Positions 1 through 7,819 of a stretch of 64,000 nucleotides of DNA are shown here, in pieces. The first letter of the stretch is position 1. Each line of letters begins with the position of its first letter. The notes below the pieces were generated by a model that was not told the origin of the DNA, did no database searches, and was given only the letters and a program-made list of their open reading frames with translations. This DNA is from an uncultured Nitrosomonas sp. (GTDB lineage: Bacteria; Pseudomonadota; Gammaproteobacteria; Burkholderiales; Nitrosomonadaceae): assembly GCA_902826115.1 (NCBI GenBank), contig CADEDO010000009.1, forward strand, positions 1 through 64,000, read 5' to 3'. The position numbers were made by a program, and so were the translations under genes.

Positions 1-34
1 AAATTTTGCTTGCAAAACGGGAGGAGTCCATATA

Positions 35-164
35 CGTTGAAAAACGTTTTCGAGGTAGCCGATACAAGGCAGAAACAGGCGAAAAAGCGCAGTTTATGTG
101 TAACAAATGAGCATTTTGAGCCTGTTTTTAACACCGTAGCGGCAACGCAGATAGTTTTTCAACG
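35..164. repeat. 130-bp element with 11-bp terminal inverted repeats (MITE-like)
   Basis: The segment begins with CGTTGAAAAAC (35-45) and ends with its exact reverse complement GTTTTTCAACG (154-164). The interior has no reading frame of useful length, so the segment resembles a small non-autonomous element or dispersed intergenic repeat. It lies about 20 bp downstream of the stop of the minus-strand diguanylate cyclase gene. I found no second copy in this window, so repetitiveness is an inference. Confidence 0.5.
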
Positions 165-185
165 GCCTGCTAGTCAATAAGACGC

Positions 186-1850
186 TCAGTCTCCCGCATT
201 CACAACCACTTTGTTACGCCCTCTTTGCTTAGCCTGATACAGTGCTTTTTCAGCAGCTTCGCTTAAGCTGGTAGCATCCGAGAAATGAGCCAGATCGGCT
301 ATCCCGCAACTAAAACTGACGGAAAACTCATCATCCTGACTCAGATGCAATAGACGCGAAAAAACATTACGTATTTCATCAATCACTTTGGCGGCAGATA
401 TGGCATCAGTGTCATTCAAAATGACAGCGAATTCTTCCCCGCCATAACGCCCAACAATATCTGTTTCCCGCAGACGTTGCTTTAGCAATCGCGACAGTCC
501 TTTAATCACACGATCGCCCGCCGCTTGTCCGTAGGTATCATTAATCTTTTTAAAGAAATCAATATCCACCATGGCAAACGATAACGGGGAATTCAAGCGT
601 GTAGAACGCACCACTTCTCGAACAAACTCATCCTTGATAGCGGAATGATTCAACAAACCGGTTAATCCGTCATGCACCATCATAGAACGCAATGAGCGGG
701 TTTGCGTTACGTGCGATGTAACGGATGCAACTAATTGTTCGGGTTCAATCGGCTTGACCAAAAAATCATCGCCGCGCAAACGCATGGCTTCAGGTTGGGT
801 ATTGAAGTCATTCTCAGAAGCCAGATAAACAATCGGCGTACTCGAGAAACCATCCATCTGACGGATGACTTGTGTCAGTTCAATCCCATTGCATGCGGGC
901 ATGTACAAATCCATCAAAATGAGATCAGGATTAAACTCGAGCAAGGTATCCATTATCTTCATCGGATCTGATATCGCCTTCACTGTCATGTCAGCCCTTT
1001 CTAAGATGGCTGCATGATAAAAAAGAACGGTTGGATTATCGTCCACGATCAAAACGCGGAATGATTCTTGAACCTGCGATGCCGTGATTAAATCAAGCTG
1101 ATCAATCAACTCAGTAGAATTGATCGGTTTTGTGATATAGGCGACACTACCGGCGCGGACTGCTTCCAATCTGCACATTAACTCATCGTGGGATGCAATG
1201 AATATGACCCGAACAGGTTGCGCCATTTCTTGCTGAACTTCCTTCATAACATGAATGCCCCCCATCTTGTCTTCTGGAAACTCAATATCCATCAAAACAA
1301 TCGCATTGGGCGTATTCTTAATTTCAGTGCAGAATTTATCCAAATGATTAAACACTTCCACTTCATAGCCATAGTAGCGTAGCTGCAATGCAAGCTCCTG
1401 CCCTGCTTCCACATCATCATTCACAACAAAAATCAGACTAGAAGAGCTTTCACTGGATAAAAATATATCCTCATCAATAACCGCTGGGACACTATCGTTT
1501 GTCAGCTTGGCCCCCTGCTCAGCCCAAGTCTGCTTCAACTCCTGAATCCGTTGTTGAATTTCTTTCGATTGCACGACATCTGCTGACTTTTCTTGCTGCA
1601 TAAAGCTCTTCAGAATCTGCTCCAATCCACGCGCTTCCATACCGAGTTTTGCAAAACCGAAAACCTTACCAGAATCCGCCAAATTATAAACAGCACGATG
1701 AAGCTCCTGGATAGTTTGCACATTCCATTCGCCTTGTAGTTTATTCCACTGGCCTTCAATCTCATCCATCCTGTTTGGTAATTCTTTTACAAACGTAGCG
1801 AACAACAAACGTATTTTTTCCTGAAACTCATGGTGTGTCTTGTTGCTCAT
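186..1850 (-). CDS. Hpt-like / REC / REC / GGDEF diguanylate cyclase response regulator
   Basis: This 554-residue cytoplasmic protein probably makes cyclic di-GMP from two GTP under phosphorelay control. An Hpt-like helical domain (about residues 10-85) is followed by two receiver domains (about 138-258 and 266-385) and a GGDEF domain (about 400-550). Receiver motifs are visible: LMDIEFP and TKP in the first, VDDN, LMDLYMP and VKP in the second. The active loop reads GGEEF, and an RETD inhibitory site lies five residues before it. In the Hpt-like segment the phospho-accepting His is replaced by Tyr55 (VYNLADSG). The start ATG follows AGGAG at good spacing. Nothing suggests an operon. The family call is firm; the signal is unknown. 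Confidence 0.9.
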   Translation of the reverse strand: MSNKTHHEFQEKIRLLFATFVKELPNRMDEIEGQWNKLQGEWNVQTIQELHRAVYNLADSGKVFGFAKLGMEARGLEQILKSFMQQEKSADVVQSKEIQQRIQELKQTWAEQGAKLTNDSVPAVIDEDIFLSSESSSSLIFVVNDDVEAGQELALQLRYYGYEVEVFNHLDKFCTEIKNTPNAIVLMDIEFPEDKMGGIHVMKEVQQEMAQPVRVIFIASHDELMCRLEAVRAGSVAYITKPINSTELIDQLDLITASQVQESFRVLIVDDNPTVLFYHAAILERADMTVKAISDPMKIMDTLLEFNPDLILMDLYMPACNGIELTQVIRQMDGFSSTPIVYLASENDFNTQPEAMRLRGDDFLVKPIEPEQLVASVTSHVTQTRSLRSMMVHDGLTGLLNHSAIKDEFVREVVRSTRLNSPLSFAMVDIDFFKKINDTYGQAAGDRVIKGLSRLLKQRLRETDIVGRYGGEEFAVILNDTDAISAAKVIDEIRNVFSRLLHLSQDDEFSVSFSCGIADLAHFSDATSLSEAAEKALYQAKQRGRNKVVVNAGD

Positions 1851-2547
1851 GGTAATGTGCTCCTATTCTGTTCAATCTTGCCGACCAGTTTCACGGGATC
1901 GAATGCTTTTGCGAAAATACTTGCGTTACTCAACTTCACATCATGTAAATACTCGTAAGATTCTTAATCGTTATTGCATTGCTGCAAAAACAATCATTCC
2001 AATATCAGACATTCAATGTCGTGTTCAAACACGATCTGGAAAGTATGCACTAGTTCACTCAAAATTCTGAAATCCATCCGCAATTTCTAAAATTCATCTC
2101 AAGTTTCCTAACATATTACTCCCAGGCAATCCATTATATTAATCTAATTAACAATTACTTAGAATAATCATATGCTCTCCTCACCACATTACAGCCTGTT
2201 ACCCAATCATACCTAATTTCAACCGCATACTTACGCATTGTATGCAGAAAACAAACCATCAATCTGACAAACTAACCCCAAAAAACCGATCATTTAATCA
2301 ATTTGCTTTTCACATTTTCAATTATCTTATTGAACCTCAAAAAAAGCCCAATTGGAAATTCTACCAATCCCACCAGCTAATACATGGTGCATGTAATTTC
2401 ACGATTAGTTCCTTTCACTCAATTCTTATTGGATATCCTGATATTAGCTATTTGTCCAACTGACGAATGGACCGCTATTTCCAAAAAAACCGACACTGCC
2501 ATTGAATTATTTGTTTACTATTTCGCCTTTCATATTCACTAACCATC
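1851..2547. other. AT-rich non-coding gap
   Basis: About 700 bp separate the divergent diguanylate cyclase and alpha/beta hydrolase genes. The short frames in it have no ribosome binding site and no protein-like composition. The gap must carry both promoters, but I could not single out convincing -35/-10 pairs. Confidence 0.5.
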
Positions 2548-3447
2548 ATGTTGCAAAAAATCGCTATTCAGATTCTGGCTTTAATTATCGCCATCACGCT
2601 TGCCATCTTTGCTATTGGCGCCTTACTGACCGGGCCTGCACCCAGTGCGGTTGGCACACTCTCGGTCGACTTTCCTGTTGAGTCAGTGCAGATTCCTGCT
2701 GCCGATGGACCCACCGTGCATGGTTGGCTGGCTTACGGCCAACCCGGTGGAGGCGTTGTATTGTTAGTACATTCAATACGCAGCAACCGCCTCGAAATGC
2801 TGAGCCGAGCGCGTTTCTTGAAGGAGCAAGGTTATAGCGTTCTGACCATTGATCTACAGGCGCACGGCGAAACAAGCGGAGAAAGGATCACTTTTGGCCT
2901 GCGAGAATCTGAGAATGTCGAAGCGTCAGTCACTTATCTTCGCAATACTTTTCCTACCGAACGGATAGGCGCAATCGGCACTTCTCTGGGCGCCGCCGCG
3001 ATTGTACTGGCAAATCAGGATTTAAAACTGCATGCCGTCATTCTCGAATCATTGCATCCAACCATCGAAGAGGCTGTTGAGAATCGCCTGAAACTTCACT
3101 TTGGCAGCTATGGATCAGCACTCTTGCCACTCATGCTCTCTCAACTGTCTTTTTATCTTGATACTTCGATGCAGGCACTAAGCCCTATCACTCGCATCAA
3201 CAACTTTAGCTCACCCGTTTTATTTATCTCCGGAACACAGGATGCTCACACGACTCAATCCGAAACCGAACGCCTCTATGCTGCTGCCCGAATGCCCAAG
3301 GAGTTATGGATCGTTCCCGGTGCCGGACATTTCAACATGCACACCTACGCCGGAAAAGAATATGAACAGCGAGTCAGCGCATTTCTGGCGCAATATCTCC
3401 AGCCAGACAGGGGTTCAGATTTTTTTCAGAGTAAATATGGGCAATAA
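2548..3447 (+). CDS. membrane-anchored alpha/beta hydrolase
   Basis: This 299-residue serine hydrolase is of the dienelactone hydrolase / acyl-peptidase-like type. A hydrophobic N-terminal segment (residues 5-28) is either a signal anchor or a signal peptide, so the catalytic domain should face the periplasm. The triad is readable: Ser146 in GTSLG, Asp232 in GTQDAH and His261 in GAGHF. An HSxRSNR stretch near residue 75 sits where the oxyanion-hole loop is expected. The substrate cannot be told from sequence. The gene is followed 140 bp later by a universal stress protein on the same strand. No clear Shine-Dalgarno precedes the ATG. Confidence 0.82.
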   Translation: MLQKIAIQILALIIAITLAIFAIGALLTGPAPSAVGTLSVDFPVESVQIPAADGPTVHGWLAYGQPGGGVVLLVHSIRSNRLEMLSRARFLKEQGYSVLTIDLQAHGETSGERITFGLRESENVEASVTYLRNTFPTERIGAIGTSLGAAAIVLANQDLKLHAVILESLHPTIEEAVENRLKLHFGSYGSALLPLMLSQLSFYLDTSMQALSPITRINNFSSPVLFISGTQDAHTTQSETERLYAAARMPKELWIVPGAGHFNMHTYAGKEYEQRVSAFLAQYLQPDRGSDFFQSKYGQ

Positions 3448-3587
3448 GCAGCCATTGATAGCAAAAATACCATGCGATCACTGCGTGCAAGGGTAGCGAA
3501 ATATCCATCCTACGCTTAAAATCCGAGATATTCCTGACAATTCCAATAACCAACGCTCTCCGTCGACTCAATCTAAAGGAATCAATC

Positions 3588-4028
3588 ATGCAAAACTATC
3601 AAAATATTCTGCTCGCTATCGACTTTTCCGATTATGGTCAATACGTTGCACAGAGAGCAAAGAACTTATCCGATTTATTACACGCACAGTTGCACATCAT
3701 CCACGTGCTGGACAACATCCCAATGCCTGACACGCCTTATGGTACGGTCATTTCTCTCAATGAAGATTCAACGGATCAATTACTGCAAGCCGAGAAAAAT
3801 AAATTAATACACATCAGCAATCAATTAGAGATTGCACCATCACGCCGCTGGATGGTTTGGGGCGAACCTCAACATGAAATTACCCAATTCGCTGTTCAAC
3901 AACAAATTGATCTGATTGTAGTTGGTTCGCATGAACGCCACGGACTTGCCTTGTTAATGGGTTCAACCGCAAAAGAAGTTTTGTATCATGCAGCGTGCGA
4001 TGTACTGTCTGTCCACTTAAAGAATTAA
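3588..4028 (+). CDS. universal stress protein, UspA family
   Basis: This 146-residue single-domain Usp has the usual length for the family. It starts with the typical beta strand NILLAIDFSDYG. It ends with the nucleotide-loop region GSHERHGLALLMGST followed by CDVLSV, which matches UspA-like proteins of Proteobacteria. AAGGA precedes the ATG at normal spacing. Such proteins are induced by growth arrest and stress; binding of ATP is plausible but not certain. The gene converges with bamD, with 32 bp between the stops. Confidence 0.93.
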   Translation: MQNYQNILLAIDFSDYGQYVAQRAKNLSDLLHAQLHIIHVLDNIPMPDTPYGTVISLNEDSTDQLLQAEKNKLIHISNQLEIAPSRRWMVWGEPQHEITQFAVQQQIDLIVVGSHERHGLALLMGSTAKEVLYHAACDVLSVHLKN

Positions 4029-4060
4029 AAAGGAATATTCCATGTTGGTCAGAGTACAAG

Positions 4061-4867
4061 CTATTTCCAAATTTCCCACCATTTCTTGCCGCCCACTTCC
4101 GGTAGATCTATCAGAAAGTGGCTATCTGGAAAATTGATCCTCATCACGCGCTCAGCATCATCGCGCAAATCATACATCTCAAGCGCCTCATAAGCCTTAA
4201 TCATAATATATAAAGCTTCTTCCGTTGCTGGCGTACGAGGATATTCCCTGACTGCATTTTGGGCTCGATTTGCAGCAGCAATATATGCTTTTCGTTTCAT
4301 ATAATAACGTGCAATATGGACGTCGCTCATCGCAACCACATTCAGCAAATGCGCCATGCGCTGCCTGGAATCCACTGCATATTTACTCTCTGGGAAACGC
4401 GTCACCAATTCCTTAAAATTCTCAAATGACTCGCGCGATGCTTTTGAGTCGCGCTCGCTCATATCCTGCTTAAGAGGACCTTTCATCAAGAAGCTCATCA
4501 TCCCCCAATTGTCATTAAAGCTGGATAACCCTTTAATATAGTAGGCGTAATCAACATTGGGATGATTAGGGTGCAATTTGATGAACCGATCCATTGCTGC
4601 AATTGCCGAAGCCGGCTCTTCATTCTTATAATGCGCATAAGCTGTCTCCAGTTGCGCCTGCTGCGCTATGCGTCCATATGGATAGCGAGCTTCCAGTGAT
4701 TCGTATAATTTAATCGCTGCTGCATAATTGCCTTCATTCAATTTGTCTTTTGCTTCCGAGTAAAACTTATTTGCCGACCAATCCTGCTGATCTTCAGCAG
4801 AACGATCTGGCAACAGGTTACATGCGGATAGCCATAACACCAAAATTAAAGTTAAACTACGTAACAT
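4061..4867 (-). CDS. bamD: outer membrane assembly lipoprotein BamD
   Basis: BamD is the essential lipoprotein of the BAM complex, which inserts beta-barrel proteins into the outer membrane. This 268-residue protein has a short lipoprotein signal with lipobox LSAC and then TPR-like helical repeats, including YYIKGLSSF and RMAHLLNVVAM. Length and repeat layout match the family (also called ComL/YfiO). The gene diverges from rluD as in many Proteobacteria, and the two start codons share the CATG at 4865-4868, so each promoter must lie inside the other gene. No strong ribosome binding site is visible. Confidence 0.96.
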   Translation of the reverse strand: MLRSLTLILVLWLSACNLLPDRSAEDQQDWSANKFYSEAKDKLNEGNYAAAIKLYESLEARYPYGRIAQQAQLETAYAHYKNEEPASAIAAMDRFIKLHPNHPNVDYAYYIKGLSSFNDNWGMMSFLMKGPLKQDMSERDSKASRESFENFKELVTRFPESKYAVDSRQRMAHLLNVVAMSDVHIARYYMKRKAYIAAANRAQNAVREYPRTPATEEALYIMIKAYEALEMYDLRDDAERVMRINFPDSHFLIDLPEVGGKKWWEIWK

Positions 4868-5891
4868 GAAAAATTCCGTGAAAAACGAAGAAGTATCGAA
4901 TGATTATAGCGTAAAGCCGCTACCATCAGGACTCAACGAATCAACTCACAGCATAATTGACCTAACGATTCCTGCGGATTATGTAGGTCTTCGCCTTGAC
5001 CAAGCATTGGCGAAGTTATTGCCCCACTGGTCACGTAGTCGCCTGCAGACCTGGATCGCTGAGAATCGAGTCACTCTGGATGGTCAGACTACCTCAATAA
5101 AACAAAAAGTGTGGGGCAATGAACATATCCAGATATCACCGCAGGATATCATTCTTGAATCTAGCCATGCGGCGGAAGATATTCATTTGAATGTTATTCA
5201 TGAAGACGAAACACTGATCATTATCAACAAACCCGTAGGACTCGTTACCCATCCCGGCAATGGCAACTGGGCAGGCACGTTGTTAAATGCCTTGTTGCAC
5301 CATGCGCCCCAATTGGAAAATATACCCCGTGCGGGCATTGTCCATCGCCTTGACAAAAACACCAGCGGATTATTGGTAGTTGCAAAAACAATAGAAGCAC
5401 AAACAAGCCTTGTCCGCCAATTGCAACAACACACGGTGAAACGCGATTATCTTGCATTGGTGCTAGGAGAAATTGATCAAAATGGACTGATCGATGCACC
5501 GATCGGCAGACACCCGACCCATCGGACGAAAATGGCTATTACCACCAGCGGCAAATCAGCACGCACTCATTATCAAGTAATCGAAGTCCTTGAAGGTTGT
5601 ACGTTGTTGCAGTGCAGTCTTGAAACAGGACGCACGCACCAGATACGCGTTCATATGCATTCCATTGGACACCCATTAGTAGGAGATCCTGTATATGGTG
5701 GCAAACCCAGAAAAACCAGGGAAATCATTGGTCAGATATTACTCAATTTTCCCAGACAAGCATTACATGCGCAAAAACTATCGCTGACCCATCCACAAAC
5801 TGAACAAGTCATCCAGTGGGAAGCCGATGTGCCAGATGATATGGATAATTTATTGCAGATGATCAGACAACATAGCGAAGAAGAGATATAA
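4866..5891 (+). CDS. rluD: 23S rRNA pseudouridine synthase RluD
   Basis: RluD isomerises uridines 1911, 1915 and 1917 in helix 69 of 23S rRNA in E. coli. The 341-residue protein has an S4 RNA-binding domain (about 40-100; GLRLDQALAKLLP) and a catalytic domain with the family motif HRLDKNTSG, in which Asp is catalytic. RTHQIRVHM and LVGDPVYGG motifs follow. An N-terminal extension of about 35 residues precedes the S4 domain. The only in-frame starts ahead of that domain are ATG 4866 and GTG 4878, so overlap with the bamD start region is hard to avoid. The gene is followed by a strong hairpin terminator. Confidence 0.95.
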   Translation: MKNSVKNEEVSNDYSVKPLPSGLNESTHSIIDLTIPADYVGLRLDQALAKLLPHWSRSRLQTWIAENRVTLDGQTTSIKQKVWGNEHIQISPQDIILESSHAAEDIHLNVIHEDETLIIINKPVGLVTHPGNGNWAGTLLNALLHHAPQLENIPRAGIVHRLDKNTSGLLVVAKTIEAQTSLVRQLQQHTVKRDYLALVLGEIDQNGLIDAPIGRHPTHRTKMAITTSGKSARTHYQVIEVLEGCTLLQCSLETGRTHQIRVHMHSIGHPLVGDPVYGGKPRKTREIIGQILLNFPRQALHAQKLSLTHPQTEQVIQWEADVPDDMDNLLQMIRQHSEEEI

Positions 5892-5975
5892 GGCGTTATC
5901 TCTTCGATCATTAGATTGGATTGACGCAATCAATTTATTCGAATGCAAGATACACCGTAATAGCGTTTATAAAAT

Positions 5976-6003
5976 AAAAAATGCGCCCGTAGGCGCATTT
6001 TTT
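5976..6003. terminator. bidirectional rho-independent terminator
   Basis: A perfect 12-bp stem (5976-5987 with 5992-6003) encloses a four-base CGTA loop. It is A-rich on the left and T-rich on the right, so it can stop transcription from both rluD and the convergent porin gene. Confidence 0.9.
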
Positions 6004-6028
6004 CGTTCATAGCTCATAAATCGTTGCC

Positions 6029-7405
6029 TCAGAAAGGCAGAACGGCATCCAGTGAGAACAAGATTTGATCTTTGTTCCCGCCAAATGGCCGATAAGCAGC
6101 CACATCAATCGCATCTGCCCTATCCCAACGAATATTCGGACGAATATTCAACTGCCTTAATCCTTCCCAACCAAGATTAAGGGTCCTTGCCGCTTTCCAG
6201 TTTGCACCGATGGTTACTGCATAATAATCTGCGGGAGTACTGGTCGCGGTCAGACCGACACCACTGGCATAGCTTGATCCCAAATGATTGGTTGCTGCAG
6301 AAATCCGCCCGGGCGAGAATACACGAAACCCATCACGGTCGCGAAACCACTCAGCGCGTACACCAATCGATAAATCAGGCGTCAAATCGTAATACGTATG
6401 GGTATTAATACCGTACCAATTAGCATTGGTTAGTCCTCGCGCGGTTAACACGCCGTCCGCAAAACCATGATCATGTTGCAAGATAAAGTGTGTTTTGTCA
6501 GTAATCATGTGTTTTAGGACAATACTGTACATGCCCCAGAAATTATTACTGCGTGTAGAAGTCGTACTGCCAGTACCCGCGATGTTAAGCGAGCTTTTTT
6601 TATTGTCACTGGTCCAGGTAACACCACCAATTCCACCCCAGTTGCCTAATTGCTTGTCAAAGTTGCCATCCCAGCCACCGGTTCCACTCCCCGTTATAGT
6701 ACCTGCCATCACTGACCAATTCTTATCCACGTTATAGTTGGCTAATAAACCAGTATGGGTGAAAGGCTCACCATACTGCATAGTATAGGCATGGGTATAG
6801 AAGAAATTATTCGGTGCAGGGACTGTTTCATACCCAATTGGCGTATAAAAATGACCTGCCTTAATATTCAATCCGTTCGCAATTGGTGCATAAACCTCGA
6901 CAAAAGCTTGTGGAAAGGCTATGCCGTACGTGCGGCTGGAATTACAACATACTTCAAGATCCCAGTTACCTCGGTCACTCAAAGGTCGTCCATTATTCAC
7001 ATCAAATGCGGGATTACCGTAGGCTTGAGTAAAAATAGCATCGGTACCAAACATGAAATCAGCGCGAAACCCGACATCCCAGCCTTTGCCTTCAGTCCTT
7101 ACCGCACGTTCCATAAAAATATTCAATTGATTCAGTTGAAATCGATTCGACTGATCAGCAAAAGTAACCGGACCATTAAAACCGTCGTTCTGACTAGGAT
7201 TAAATGTGGCCCCGCCATGAATCCATCCTCCTACCTTAATGCCACTTTCCTTAAGCGCAGTCATTACGCTATTAACACCACTACTCGCCCCATTCTTACT
7301 CGTAACGCTATTTGCATACACACTTGATGAATGCATACCGATTAGCAGTAATCCGCCCGCTACGGCATAAATCATCGGGTTCTTATAGTTTGTTTTATAT
7401 TCCAT
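6029..7405 (-). CDS. BBP2-type outer-membrane beta-barrel porin
   Basis: This 458-residue exported protein has a signal peptide (hydrophobic core AVAGGLLLIGM) and a long mature part rich in alternating aromatic and polar strands. It ends in LDAVLPF, with the C-terminal Phe used for barrel insertion. Patterns such as FQLNQLNIFMER and GLNIKAGHFYTPIGYE fit the putative beta-barrel porin-2 (OmpL-like) family. The solute is unknown. GGGGAGGGGAG lies just upstream of the ATG. The gene lies downstream of the dihaem cytochrome gene on the same strand, but the 414-bp gap suggests its own promoter. Confidence 0.8.
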   Translation of the reverse strand: MEYKTNYKNPMIYAVAGGLLLIGMHSSSVYANSVTSKNGASSGVNSVMTALKESGIKVGGWIHGGATFNPSQNDGFNGPVTFADQSNRFQLNQLNIFMERAVRTEGKGWDVGFRADFMFGTDAIFTQAYGNPAFDVNNGRPLSDRGNWDLEVCCNSSRTYGIAFPQAFVEVYAPIANGLNIKAGHFYTPIGYETVPAPNNFFYTHAYTMQYGEPFTHTGLLANYNVDKNWSVMAGTITGSGTGGWDGNFDKQLGNWGGIGGVTWTSDNKKSSLNIAGTGSTTSTRSNNFWGMYSIVLKHMITDKTHFILQHDHGFADGVLTARGLTNANWYGINTHTYYDLTPDLSIGVRAEWFRDRDGFRVFSPGRISAATNHLGSSYASGVGLTATSTPADYYAVTIGANWKAARTLNLGWEGLRQLNIRPNIRWDRADAIDVAAYRPFGGNKDQILFSLDAVLPF

Positions 7406-7819
7406 TACTCCCCTCCCCCAAAAAGATTATGAAACAGCTTGTTATATTAAGATAAAAGTCAACAAAAACCCTGATCTTCATATGGACACAACTTTAACAC
7501 TGAATAGAATCAAGGGTCAACGCGGACAATCCATTAAATTTTATCAATATAAAAAAACACGACTACGATTTAGCAGCCTATGCGTGTTTCGCCCAATTCG
7601 CTATTGAGAATTATTCTTTTTCTGTTCAGATGCTTAAGAAAAAATCAACTACAGACTATAAACGTTGTAAAAGATCAGAACAAAAATTTGCAAGCAATAA
7701 AAATAAAGTACACTTTCCCCTAAAATTCGGTCTTATCTTCCTCTGAAATGAATGATATATCAAAGCGAAAATCCGAATCCCCCCACTCCAGCTTGCCGAT
7801 GACGTTAACGCCGATCCAT
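7406..7819. other. intergenic region upstream of the porin gene
   Basis: This AT-rich gap of 414 bp should contain the porin promoter. On the minus strand a frame without a start stays open from about 7866 to a TAG at 7720 and has a protein-like composition. It is probably chance or a decayed gene tail. Nothing else stands out. Confidence 0.4.

Noticed and set aside
2242-2463. 73-codon plus-strand frame in the gap before the alpha/beta hydrolase
   Set aside because: No ribosome binding site, AT-driven composition and no recognisable motif.
6755-7327. 190-codon plus-strand frame inside the porin gene
   Set aside because: Antisense to a gene with a signal peptide and barrel C-terminus; no ribosome binding site.
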